This document shows, piece after piece, positions 37,687 to 49,599 of a stretch of DNA of 64,000 nucleotides. The position numbers and the translations under genes were made by a program. Positions within the stretch are counted from its first letter, which is position 1. Every line of letters starts with the position of its first letter. The stretch is from positions 51,527,001-51,591,000 of the forward strand of contig OX419755.1 of the NCBI GenBank assembly GCA_948567375.1, written 5' to 3'. The stretch comes from Lunularia cruciata (lineage: Eukaryota; Streptophyta; Marchantiopsida; Lunulariales; Lunulariaceae). The notes below the pieces were generated by a model, which was given only the letters and a program-made list of their open reading frames with translations, was not told the origin of the DNA and did not search any database.

Positions 37687-39239
37687 TTTGACAACCCAAT
37701 AAATATCACTTTTGAGGTAATTAGGTAAGTAAAGTTTGTTCCCGCAAAGATACGAGTCAAAAATTTACAAATACAAAGCAAAGTAACCAAATTAGTTCTT
37801 CTTGAGTTCTTCTTTAATCTCTTAGGTAGAAACTACACCTAGAAGAGAGTAACAAGCACTGACTTGCAGCCTTCATCACAATAATTTATCACCCATAATC
37901 ACAAATCTTTCAAATCTTTCCAAACAATCTTGATTGTGATGATTTAATCCCTCCCAAAAATGGCTACTTCACTGCAAAACGACCTCACCTTAGAATCGTG
38001 TTCCACCCCTCCATTGAAGGCACAACTTCCTCAATCAAAATTGCTTCACATCAACTAAGCTTTGCACTCACAAATGCAAAATACTACCAACACTACAATT
38101 CCTCTCAGATCTATCAAGGTATTGCTTCGATTGGACTTCACTCAAGATGCAACACATAGAATGAAGATCACGGCTATGGAATCCAACATCCAACAAATAT
38201 GCTAACTTGCACTTCAAAATTCTCTCAACATTGACAAATACAAACACAAAGTTGAAACTTGGAATTAAGCTCAAGTGACGAGCACTGCTTCACATCACTC
38301 TACTTTATCTATTCTCAGGAAAATGAATACTGAACAACATTTTACTGCAAAGACCTCCTTTAAATAGGTTGAGCTCTTGATAGTTATCTAACTTCCTAAA
38401 CTACCTCCTAACAATTTTACCAACCTGCAGATCCAAAATGACAATGCACCTCTTCATATCTGCCTCATCATAACACCAACTTCCAGTCTGACTCTATCCA
38501 CAAGCTGGATTGCCTCTCTTCCTCACTCTCACCAGCCCATCTACATATTTACTAGCTATGATCTCTACCATGAAATTTGGAAAACTCAGGTTCCAATTTC
38601 ATGCGAGGAAAGTAATGCAAAGTTTATTGAGAACTTTGATGCAAGCCATCATATTTGACCTCCTAATCATTGGGTTCCTCATTGTTGGGTTCCTCATCGC
38701 CAATGTAGGACACTTCTTGATTCCTATCATTCTACTCTCTTTTGTGATGTGCTTCTGCAAGACAATTCTTACGTCCCCTGGACGTGCAACTCTCAAGTCC
38801 TCTGAATTCTTCACAGCTTCATTCAATACCACTCCTCTACCCTGGTCTCCTGTAGGTCAACTACACAAAGGCAAAGGTAATTCAATTGTCATTCATCTCA
38901 TTCTTGATTTGAAACTTGACTTTATAGTCCGACATTTCTTAGTCATTCTTCAAAAGATTTTCTACCAAGAAATCACACCTTCTGCATGCACTTTTCCTAT
39001 CATTGTCAATTTCTCTCACTCATGCCTTTGTTGTTGTTGTGTGTGGTACCATTGTTGAATTTCTAACCCAAAGGAAATCTGTTATGCTGTCTTCATATTG
39101 GGTGTTGTCTTCATATTGAGGTGAAGTCTCCTTACTTTGGGTTCAACTTTGATAGATCCGATCCAAGTACTTTGCATTTGACACAAAACCACTTTTCTTA
39201 GAACAAAAATTCAAAAACAAAAAATATGGGTACCAAATA
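37687..39239 (-). repeat. 3' LTR of element Y
   Basis: On the minus strand it starts TATTTGGTACCC, directly after the polypurine tract, and ends GGGTTGTCAAA, a one-base change from the TGTCACA end of C. It holds a TTTAAATA box at 38359-38366 and an N-terminal remnant of the LTR-borne ORF (about 38470-38830, including LCITFLAWNWNLSFPNFMVE). The remnant is fused by an internal deletion to sequence that in C lies about 2 kb further on. Confidence 0.8.
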
Positions 39240-39250
39240 CTCCCTCCTTC
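39240..39250 (-). other. Polypurine tract of element Y
   Basis: The minus strand reads GAAGGAGGGAG immediately before the 3' LTR, as expected for the plus-strand DNA primer. Confidence 0.75.
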
Positions 39251-40510
39251 AAATGTGAGCATCCCCATGAATACAGACCTTGGGTGCTTTATACCATCTT
39301 GCGCCCACGGTCCAATATTTCCAAAATCTCCACCCGTTTACTCTAGTGGCAAAGGGTTGCACTTCCAAATCAACAAGCTGAATGGAGCCATTATCATAAA
39401 TGTGGGTCACACAATATGGTCCCATCCATTGCAGGTGCAAATTTCTTGGAAAAAATATTCTATGATTGTCATACAATAAGACCAAATCTCCCTCCCAAAT
39501 AGACACAAGCTTAATACACTTATCATGCCTAACTTTTTGCTGCTCTTATACTTCCTTCATGGTTTGCATTGCATCATCTCTTTTCTCTTCCAATCCCATA
39601 AGTTGGTGAATTTGAAGTGCTTGACTTTCTTCCTCCGTTAAGCCTTCTTCACACAAAATCCAATAAGTTGGCACTTCAAATTTGACTAGCAGTATAGGAT
39701 GCAATCCATATGTTAAGAAGTATGGCGTTTGATTGGTTGTAATCTTTTCTGTTGTGCAATATGCCCATAATGCGGTGGGTAACTTTGTATCCCAGTCATA
39801 AGCATAATTGACAGTCACCTTATTGAGAATCTTACAGAGCAATCCGTTTGCCTTCTCCATTAGTCCATTAGCTTTTAGGTTATACGGAGTTGTCTTTCAA
39901 TGTTTAGCCTAGAAGTACTAGTTAATGCCTCCATTATGGAGTTCAAAAAGTGAGTTCTCTGATCACTGACCAACTCCAAAGGACATCCATATTGGGAGAT
40001 GATGTTTCAAAAGAAAAATTCTGCAATTGTTTCCGCATCATCTCTCCAAGTAGCCTCAACTTCAACCATTTTGGTGGCATAGTCAATGCAAAACAAAATG
40101 TACCTCTTCCCTATGACTTGGATTATTGGTTGTATTGGTCCCACAAAATCAATTCCCCATTTCTCAAATGGGGCCAATGGCACAATTGGTCTCTAAGGCC
40201 ATTGGGAAGTAGCTATCGGTTTCCCTATTCTTTGACAGGCATCACAACTTTGAATGTATGCATGTATCCTTATACATTGTAGGCCACTAATACCCTATTG
40301 AAAGAATTTTCTTCATGGTATTCTTCAAAGCATAATGTCCTCCAGATGCTTTGGAGTGCAGGGATTTAATAACTCCCTTGACTTTGTATGTCTCCAAGCA
40401 TCTTTGAAGTTCTTTGTCTTTACCCATTTTAAACAATATATTGTGCTTCAATTGGTACGGTCCCATCTTCCTAAGGAAAACTGCCATGTGCTTTGTGTCC
40501 ATTCCCTCAA
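39249..40510 (-). pseudogene. Element Y integrase (decayed)
   Basis: The zinc-binding region is legible at 40287-40430 (LHSKASGGHYALKNTMKKIL). The catalytic core begins PFEKWGIDFVGPI (about 40160-40195), continues through ISQYGCPLELVSDQRTHFLN (about 39960) and ends with a C-terminal part in the 39249-39506 frame. A frameshift and stops separate the pieces. Confidence 0.75.
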
Positions 40511-40514
40511 GACA

Positions 40515-41150
40515 CTAAAGAGTATGCAAATAATGATATTCTGCTGCATACCTTGTACTTTGCATTGCCATCAAATGATATAACTCTTTGTCAGGGAAAC
40601 CATCATTGACCTCCCAATCTTGGTCTTGAGTTTCTAACCTGGATAGGAAGTCCGTGTTTGAATGTAAAGCTCCCTTCCTTACTTGTACAGTATAGATGAA
40701 TTCTTGTAACAACAAGATCCATTTGGCAATCCGCCTTGACAAATCTGCCTTCTTGACCAGATGGTGTAAAGCATAATGGTCCACATGGAAAACAAACTTG
40801 TAGCCCAACAGATAATGGCAAAACTTCTTGCAGGCATAAACCATTCCAAGGGCTTCTCTTTCAGCCATAGAATAATTTCTTTTTGAAACTAAAAGTTGTC
40901 GACTAGCATAGTAGATTGGATAATCTTTCTTCTTTTTGTCCTTCTGACTTAAAACTATCCAATGGCCATGGACAAAGTGTCCACATACACATGAAAAGGG
41001 ACATCCTAATTTGTGGCCCTCATAACTGGTGCTTCAACCAATTTCTTCTTTAATACTCAAAAAGCCTCTTCTTGTACTGGTTCCCACAAGTAGTCTTTGG
41101 ACTTCTTTAGGAGCTTTGTTGATGGTGCGGCCAACACTATGTAGTTTTAC
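40515..41150 (-). pseudogene. Element Y RNase H
   Basis: The open piece 40868-40515 reads AEREALGMVYACKKFCHYLL, FVFHVDHYALHHLVKK and HSNTDFLSRLE, the standard gypsy RNase H end with its final Asp. The part back to the RT is broken by stops. Confidence 0.75.
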
Positions 41151-41198
41151 ACAAAGTGTTTGTAGTATCCAACATGTCCCAAGAAGGCTCTCAGCTCC

Positions 41199-41870
41199 CT
41201 AAATTATTTTAGGAGATTCCAAAGCTAAGATAACTTTCACCTTCTCAACATCCACTTCAATACCTCCGCTTGAAACCCAATGCTCCAGAAGAATTCCTTC
41301 CGTCATTGCAAAGAAACATTTATCTGGGTGTAATGACAAGCCGGAAAAACAACACCTTTCAAAAGTTTGGCACAAATAATCCAAATGTGTGTTTTTCCGG
41401 CCAAACACACAAAAGTCATCCATGAAGACCTCCACAAACTTACACGGAAAATCTTTGAATATGGCATTCATCATCCGCTTGAAGGTAGTGGGAGCATTAC
41501 ACAATCCAAAGTGCATTTGATTATAAGCATATGTGCCCCAATCGATGGTGAATGTGGTCTTATCCTTGTCTTCCTTTCTAATGGATACTTGATTGTACCC
41601 TAAAAATCCATCAAGAAAACTATAGCACGGATGACCATCTACTTGATCCAACATTGTATCAATAAAAGGCAAGGGATGATAATCCTTCCTTGTGACTGCA
41701 TTTAATTTGCAAAAATCTTGGCACACTTGAAACTTCCTAGTCTTTTTCTTTGGAACAATGACTATGGGAGAAACACACTCGCTGCTCAAGATGGGAAAGA
41801 TTATCCCGGCCCCTAAGTACTTGTCAATTTCATCTTTTACTAAGAGCAAGTACTTTGGATTCAAGTGGTT
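41199..41870 (-). pseudogene. Element Y reverse transcriptase
   Basis: A 221-codon open frame covers the fingers and palm: SPIVIVPKKKTRKFQVCQDF, PFIDTMLDQVDGHPCYSFLD, TTFTIDWGTYAYNQMHFGLC and the catalytic EVFMDDFCVFG. Upstream and downstream frames are interrupted, so the polyprotein is broken although the palm is intact. Confidence 0.85.
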
Positions 41871-42597
41871 CTATCTTTGCTGAACTAGAACTGCACCTTC
41901 AACCAAATCAATCCGGTGTTTACCAAATTGGCATAAAATACCCGACATAGATCAATAGACCAAGCAAATACATCATGGAATTTTATAAATAGGGCAATGT
42001 ATCCTACAAACTTCTCCAAAGCAACTGTCTTCAAATCTTTAAAAAAATCTTTCCTTCACTCAAGAAGACATCTTGACAGTTATCATGGTTAATGACTCCT
42101 TCCATATGGCTGACTTAGCTCAACCCGAGTCAAACTATGTCAAACCCTCTTCCTCCAAATCAATTTCACCCAAGGTAATGTCATATGAATCCTTGTCTTC
42201 TACATCCACTTCATAGCATTCCAAGTAGTTGACTTGTACTTTGTCTTTGGAGTCATTTGAAGACAAAGACAAAGAATCTTTGGATTCATCTTCATCTTTG
42301 GACAAAGAACTTCCCCCGAGATGGAGAACTTTCATCTAAGTCAACATCACCAACTTCTGGTCAGCGGATGAGATGTCCTTAAACCACAACTTTTGCTGGT
42401 GGCAATCTACAACAACTTGGGCATTGTACAACCAGGGTCTTCTGATCAACAGTGGGTAGCCAGTTTTGGTTATTGGCCTTCACACAATGTAAGTTAATTT
42501 TAAGGACACCCCTCCAATGATTGTTGTTATATTTGACAGCATACCCAAAGGCCGTCTCTTGGTTTGATCTGCAAATTTCAAAACTTGGGATGTTGGC

Positions 42598-44900
42598 TCA
42601 AATGTGGTACCCCAACCAATTTGTAGTGTCTTTGGTCATGACATTAACACCGGAACCCAAATCAATAGGTATTGTTGTGATCATGCACCCTGCAATCTCC
42701 GTATCAACTTCAAGAGATCCTAGATCTTCCTTTTCAATACAATAAATGGCTGGCATGTCTTTTTTAGACATCACACTTACTTTCTTGAGGGCTAAACTTA
42801 GCTGCTTCTTATACAACTTATTGTCTTCCCATGATTGCTTAAATGTCACATTTGCACTCATGGATGCCAAATCCATCACAATATCATATTGTGGTACTCC
42901 TCCCATCTTTACTTTCTTCACCTTTGTCTTTGTATTTGAAGACTCACCTTGTTCGAGTTGGGCTTTGGGTTGCTTCAATATTGTGACCGGAGTACTGGTT
43001 GTCTTGATCTGAGGTTCTTCAGGTTTACCCAACTCGGCTTGTATTAGATCCTTTACTTTGGATCTGATGTCTGCCAAAAAAACTGGAGGCTTTGTCTTTG
43101 TATCCTCCTCCAAACTCATATCTCGAGTCCTTTGCACTGCTTCTTGGATTTCTTTTTGCAAAGCCTTAGCTTTGGCTTTTGCAAAGAATTGCTCCTCCTT
43201 TGTAGAAAGAATTGCTTTTGGGTGCAACCTCTTTGCATTTTGTGAAGACAAGGAAGTAGTACTTAGTTCCTCGAGATCATGCTTCTTGCCAACGCGTGTC
43301 TCAATTTTCAAAACTTGAAGGTTTGGCCATTCTCCTTCAAAAGCCGGACTCCCTTGTTGAGGTCTTTCCTCCTCAAGTGTTATACAATTTACTGCAATAT
43401 CCCCTTGTGCGTGAAGCGTTGCACGCTCTATTGGGGTCTGTACATATTTTATAGGCGGCTTTGGGTTGGGTGGATGAGGACATTGATTGCCAATATGACC
43501 TGATCCTTTACAATTTCCACATAAAGAGACATACCTAATTTTCCATCTTGGCTTCGGGCAGTTTGTGGACCAATGTCCCATCGAGCCACAATTATAAGAT
43601 ACCCCGGGCACAACATTTTGAGTCCAATTTTGGTTGCCCACCTGTGGTCTTCATGGAGAAGCATTGGGGTTATACTCCCTTGGTCCATACCTCGGACCTT
43701 GGTACAATGTGCTCGCCTGAGGCAGTACCTCTTGAGTTTAGTACATAGCCTCTTATTCCTCTTCCTGGTTCCATCTTGGAACCCAATCAATCTGCTGCAC
43801 TAGAAATGCGTTACAAGTATTGCATTCCATATTTTCATGGCCTGACTTGCCACACATAGTGCACCATACATTAGATCCGCCAAATGAGGGAGGCTTTCTT
43901 TGGTCCTTTGCCCCAATCATTTGGATCTTAAAATCCACAAACTCTTTTATAAGAGTATCCAACTTATTGTTTGCCTTATGTACACTCTTTGCTGGAGGTT
44001 TTAGTGATTTCTTTCCTCAGTGTCTTCATATTCTTCTTGGCTTTGACTTTTCTTTGGATTCCAAAGAAGAACTTGAAGATATAGAGGATTCCTCCGAAGA
44101 AGGGGATGTACTACAAGAAGCTCTTTGTCTAGGCTTCTTGCCTTTCTTCTCTTGATTCCATCGGTTACCGGAAGAATGAGAGTGAGCTGCCTCATATTGG
44201 ACAACATGTTTGAAGACTTTATCCCAGGAAGTTACATTCCTCTCCTTGGAAAAGATACAAATCTCTAGTGATAGTCCTCCTAAGAACTAGGTAATGGCTT
44301 GGGCATTGGAGTAACCCACCACACCCAATTACTTTGGGACCCGGTTCAAAAGGGCCATGAATCACTCAGAGTAGCCTCTCAACTTCTTTTTCTTTCCTCT
44401 ATCCAGATTGTTGAGTGCCACAAAGACACTTGTGTCATAATCAACTTCCCAAAATCATTCCAAGAAATTGTTTCTCAAGTCTGCACAATTTGTTGGTACA
44501 AACTCCTTTTGGGGTACATGCATATACCAACTCCAAGGCCTTCTTTCAAAGCACACTTGGGAAAATCCACAAGCAATCCGTTGAGTCATATGCCTTGTTG
44601 GCAAAGGAAATGACTTTGAATTCTTTGATGAATTCATCGGGGTCTTTGTCTTGTTTTGTCCCCTTATACTTCTGATAGGCATGTTGGGTGACAGGTAACA
44701 AAGTCATTGTTCAAGTCAGGAGGACCGGTTGTGGTAAAGTTGAACTTGATGGACCCAAGGAAATGGCTGGTATTGACGTCGTGTTGACAGCCCAACAGAT
44801 TCTTCTTCTGTGATGGTGTTGACTTTGACTGAGAATGGAGTAAGAGTTTCAACACTTTTAGAGTGCTCTCAAAAATTCCCTTGAGCCAACCGAGGAACTG
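42598..44900 (-). pseudogene. Element Y gag and protease
   Basis: Minus-strand gag-like sequence carries CCHC knuckles: CTMCGKSGHENMEC (about 43860), a second with its first Cys replaced (SYNCGSMGHWSTNC, about 43590) and CGNCKGSGHIGNQC (about 43500). A 347-codon open frame (43641-42598) continues through a Lys/Glu-rich spacer to IPIDLGSGVNVM, the protease active-site region, where DTG/DSG is usual but DLGSG is present. A shift separates the first knuckle from the others. Confidence 0.75.
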
Positions 44901-45334
44901 TTTTTAAGAGGTGTTGGCCCTCTTCTTCCGTTAGGATTTGTGCTATCTTTTCACCAACAAATTTCTTTATAAATTTGACTTCCTTCATAGCTTAAGGGGA
45001 AGTCAGTGTATTGGACTGTAACAAGTATGTCTGCTTACTAAAGTCTTTCTTCTTCTTGGAAGATGGAGACAAGAAGTAGCCTTGCCACCCGCCTTTGCAT
45101 TTCTTTGTTTGAGTTCTTGCAAAGCTTCTTGAACTTTGTGAAGAAATTTAAAGTCCAATGCCTCCCGTTTGGTTTAGTCAAAATTAGATTGGATCTTCTA
45201 GCATTCTTCTTCTTCATGGTGCAATGTTCATCTTTGAACTCTCTCTTCCCGTTGTTCTCTCAATGCAGACATTTATCTTGGTTATAAACCCAATTAAAAT
45301 TTGGCTTCATATTCTTCCACCTCCAAGATTTGTA

Positions 45335-45352
45335 TCCTTGGTAGCAGTGCCA
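45335..45352 (-). other. Primer-binding site of element Y (tRNA-Asp-like)
   Basis: The minus strand reads TGGCACTGCTACCAAGGA a few bases inside the 5' LTR. It differs from the tRNA-Asp-type site of Tat/Athila elements (TGGCGCCGTTGCCGGGG) only by transitions, mostly of the kind left by methylated-cytosine decay. Confidence 0.55.
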
Positions 45353-45355
45353 AAA

Positions 45356-46790
45356 ATCATAGCAAATATCACAATAATTTGTCTCCCATGATCGCAAATC
45401 TTTCAAATCTTTCCAAACAATCTTGATTGTGATGATTCAGTCTCTCCCAAAAATGGCTACTTCACTGCAAAAAGACCTCACCTCAAAATTGTATTCCACT
45501 CCTCCACTGAAGGCACAACTTCCTTGATCAAAATTGCTTTACATCAACTCAGCTCTGCACTCATAAATGCAAAATACTACCAACACTACAATTCCTCTTA
45601 GATCTGTCAAGGCATTGCTTTGATGGCACTTCACTCAAGATCAAACACACAGAATGAAGATCATGGCTATGGAATCCAATGTCCAACAAACACGCTAACT
45701 TGCACTTCAAAATTCTCTCAACATTCACAAACACAAATATAGAGTTGATACTCAGAATTAAGCTCAAGCAAAGAGCATTGCTTCATAGCACTTTGCTTTA
45801 TCTATTCTCAAGAAAATGAATATTGAACAATATTTTACTGCAAGACCTCCTTTAAATAGGCTGAGCTCTTGATAGTTATCTAACTTCCTAAACTACCTCC
45901 TAACAACTTTACCAAACTATAGATCCAAAATGACAATGCACTTCTTCATATTTACCTCTTCCTAACACCAACTTCCAATCCAACTCTATCCATTGAGACG
46001 GATTGCTTCTCTTCCACATTGTCACCAGCCCATCTACACATTTATTGGCCGTGATCTCTACCATGAAATTTGGAAAACTCAAGTTCCAATTCAATGCAAG
46101 GAAAGTAATGCAAAGTTTACTAAGAACTTTGATGCAAGCCATCACATCTAACCTCCTAATCATTGAGTTTCTCATTGCTAGTGTAGGACACTTCTTGATT
46201 CCCGTCATTCTACTCTCCTTCATGATGTGCTTCTGCAGGACAATTCTCACTTCCCCTAGATGTGCAACTCTCAAGTCCTTTGAATTCTTCACAACTTCAC
46301 TCACTACCGCTCATCTACCCTGGTCTCCCTCAGGTCAAGTCAGCAAAGGCAAAGGAAATTCACTTATCATTTGTTTTGTTCTTGATTTGAAACTTGACTT
46401 TATAGTCCGACATTTCTCAGTCATTCTTTGAAAGATTGTCTACCAAGAAATCATGCCTTCTGCATGCACTTCTCTTATCACTATCAATTTCTCCCACTCA
46501 TGCCTTTGCTGTTTTTGTATGCGGTACCGTTCTTGAATTTCCAACCCAAAGGAAATCTGTTATGATGTCTTTGCATCGGCTTGATCACCCCAAGGTAAAG
46601 TCTCCTTACTTCAGGTTCAACTCTGATAGATCTGATCCAAGCACTTTGCATTTGGCACAAAGTCACTTTTCTTTGAGTTACAAAGCAAAGATACAGTCCT
46701 TCTCCTTCCAATGCTATTTTGGGTTCAATATAACTTTGTTTGTACACTTTTTCTTCAAGATAGAACAAAACTTTTAAAAACAATACCACA
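45356..46790 (-). repeat. 5' LTR of element Y
   Basis: Begins TGTGGTATTG at the outer edge and matches 37880-39239 throughout, including TTTAAATA at 45851-45858 and the remnant ORF (131 codons, 46304-45909, LCITFLALNWNLSFPNFMVE). It lacks the last ~190 bp present in the 3' LTR and in C, so its inner end at about 45356 is abnormal. Confidence 0.75.
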
Positions 46791-47328
46791 CCGCACCATT
46801 GGATGCTCTTCCAAGAGGTCTTAAGGAGCAACTGGAGGAAAGGTTGGACTTGGATATGCCATGCACTTATGGAATCCAACACTCCTCTTATGAGAAGAAG
46901 CCACATTGCTGGCCAGATGTACAACCCCATCCCATCAAAGTACAAGAAACAATGGATATGCTAGAAATGTGTTGAGAGCAGTGGTATGAAACTCAAGACC
47001 CAATAGTTTTTTGAGTAGCCATATATTGCAAAACCTTGGCTCAATTATATCACCACTTGAGTCATGGTGATATCAAAGAAGGTGGTACAATAAACCCTTT
47101 TTGAGATGAATTGACTTTATCACCTTTATGTACCTTTCAAAACAAGCAAACATGTGGGGTTGTCATCCAAGTTTGAGATACCATCTTCAAGGATTATCAA
47201 GAAAGAAATCATATATGCATCTACTAACAAATGAGAGCTTAGTTCTTCCCTTTTGCAAACAAGGGCAAGAAGAAGAGATAGGACTCAAAGGGCTTGCCTG
47301 GAGGGCAAGGACTTAGGAGAGGGTTGTG

Positions 47329-48940
47329 TCATTTATACAAACTAGCTATTGAGGGCTGTGCTGGCTGTGGGCAAGTAATTGCTATAGGAATTGAATTCTT
47401 TCTATGGGATAGAATTTGGGTGCAAGATTCCTCTCTATGGGATGCATGAGAGAGCAGGCAAAGATTGCTATAGGCATGTAAAATAATAGGACAAAGTTAG
47501 GTAGTTGTAATCTTCCAAGGATAAGAGACCTGAAGAGAAAGACAAGAGAAGAAACACAAGCTTCACTCTCAATGCTTCAATGCCCCAAAGGAGCACCTTG
47601 ACTTTATTATATAGCAAAGAGAATTCCCTCAAAGGAAGCTGCACCCTTAGATCAGATATATGGATAAGTTACTTGTTAGGAAGCTCTACCCTTAGATTAG
47701 TTGCATGTATGGATGACATGTTGGTTTTGGTCCTATTTGGTTGGTCAAACAAGCTTTGACCAAAGAGAATCTTTAGGGAATCTTCTTATAGGAATCTCAA
47801 AATTGCATGGGTGAGGTACCATTGGAAAGATTTCAATGAGATGAATAGAGAGGAAGGGAGGCCAGAAGATTTTTTTTAGGGCGGAAACTTGCATATTTTC
47901 AAGGCCTAATTTATCTATTTAGACCTCCAAAATTGTCTTTGAAGTTTTGAGATTATTTTTGGCTCTTTCCCTATTAGTAGAAGTACCTCCTTGGTGATAG
48001 CTCTATCTGATCTACTTAGTCCATTATCTATAACATCCTTCTAGATGTTACCAAGCTAATTTTCACCTCTAGATAATATATGTAGCTATTGGTATTACAT
48101 TTTCAAGCTATTTTTTGGCTCCTGATCTATTAATAGAAGTGCTTTTTTGTGACACTTCATTCTGATCTACCTAGCCTATCATACTTAACATCTTGCCAAA
48201 TGTTACCAAGTTATTTTTCAACTCTAGATAATATATCTAGCTATTGGTATTACATTAGGCAATGAATGCAAAAGCAATACAATCTAGATTAGAATATAGG
48301 ATTAGGAGCCAATTGGCATTTTTGGGAGGTGGCATTTGAAGGAGACAGCTGCCACAAAAGAAGTATAAGAGAGGAAGTAGAAAATTCTTTTAGGGTTTGG
48401 CCCCACCTATATGAGGAAGCTTAGTCTACTATGGTGGAGGTTGTTGATTATTCTTTATAAGTCAACCAATAAGGTGTCTAGTAGAGACTGAATGTTAATT
48501 AGTCAAGAAGAGGACTTGGCATGATGAAGGAAGGCAATCATGCAGTATTGGAGTATTTCTCACAAGGTGGATCATTACTAGTACCAATGGATGATTATGC
48601 AACATGTATGATGTGGCGCTATTGCTAATCCTTGATACCCTTGGCCCCACTATGAGACATCCCACAGTTCTCCCATAGTGCAAAAATTGATTGATAGAGA
48701 GTGACAACCAAGGAGGTAAAAGTGCTCACAAAGATGATAGACCTGCAAGTCATCTCATGGGTTAAGTGTCCAATGCTAAACCTTATTCCCCAGCCAAATA
48801 TGTGTGCTATGGGAATCCTGCTCGTAGTTCCTTTGCAAGCCCAGAGAAAAGCCGGCCATATAAGGGCTGTCTTGCAATTCCCTTGTCATGTAGTGTCATG
48901 TAGCTAAACTATAGGTTAAGTCAAGTCCGCTGATAATTGT
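47329..48940 (+). repeat. 3' LTR of element X
   Basis: Begins TGTGTCATTTATAC after a purine-rich run (GGACTTAGGAGAGGG) and matches the left LTR over most of its length. 47500-48290 contains sequence not matched in the left copy, with CTAGATAATATATSTAGCTATTGG occurring twice (about 48070 and 48230). The outer end is unclear, about 100 bp before LTR C. Confidence 0.55.
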
Positions 48941-49599
48941 TGCATCAAATTAAAGGTGGGTAGTCTAGCATATTGAGAGTTGTTGATTTCTTTCTAAGGA
49001 AGAATACTTCCTTCTATCATCATGAGGATATATGGTTGGTATGGTGCACACATTTTTTGTTTTTCTCTGTTTATTAGCATTTGAGTGAAGAAGTAAGCAC
49101 GGAAAGCTGAATTGCAAAAGAAGAATGGACAGAAGTGACTTTGGAGGAAGTTTGAAGAAGGCAAGATCGGATCCAATGATGGAGGTACTCAGAAGAAGGG
49201 TATGACAGAAAAATTCCGAAGAGCACCATCTTTGGGTCAAAAGGTGCAGGTGATACGAAGACCATCTAACAACCTTGGTGCGTGGCAAGAAAGTACACTT
49301 CAAGAAATGGTGGAGGCAGAAGAAGCATGTCTTGACAATGACCGGACATCAACACGCAAAAGAGGGGAGGTCAAATTTGAAATCAACTGAAGAATGACTG
49401 CAATTTGGGGTAATATAAGATTGCAATTGTGCAGGGACAAGTTGAATATGCCAAGTAAATTTCCAATTCCTTTGAGTAGTCATCCTACAGTAATGCGTGT
49501 CCAAAAGCCGATTGAGAGTGAAATTTTCCGAAATCCAAAAGAGGTTAGAGTGTCTTGTCTAGGAAAGGGCATTGTCTTTAAGTGTCAAAGAATGCGAGA

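Larger units (their letters stand above)
37687..46790 (-). mobile_element. Complete Ty3/gypsy element 'Y' (Tat/Athila-like)
   Basis: A 9.1-kb element with a perfect 5-bp target duplication, CCGCA, at 37682-37686 and 46791-46795. Minus-strand order: 5' LTR, primer site, gag with zinc knuckles, protease, RT, RNase H, integrase, polypurine tract, 3' LTR. RT wording (HPCYSFLDGFLGYNQVSI, GLCNAPTTFKRMM, EVFMDDFCVFG) is of Tat/Athila type. Coding is interrupted by several stops. It sits inside element X in the opposite direction. Confidence 0.85.
24012..48940 (+). mobile_element. Very large Ty3/gypsy element 'X', interrupted by element Y
   Basis: Direct repeats at about 24012-25247 and 47329-48940 flank a + strand gag, RT, RNase H, integrase series and a long downstream region. 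Removing the inserted Y element (37687-46790 plus one target copy) leaves about 15.8 kb, long for a gypsy element. RT wording (SFMDVYSSYNLIAIAQEDQYKTTF, VMPFGLQNAPAMF) is closest to the Tat/Athila group. The left LTR probably starts TGTGTTTG at 24012. The right outer edge is fuzzy and no target duplication was found. All genes are decayed. Confidence 0.6.

Noticed and set aside
38510-39058. 182-codon open frame on the plus strand
   Set aside because: It is the antisense of the LTR-borne ORF remnant in the Y 3' LTR (minus strand reads FLAWNWNLSFPNF). Similar antisense frames occur at 46003-46431 and 21282-22376.
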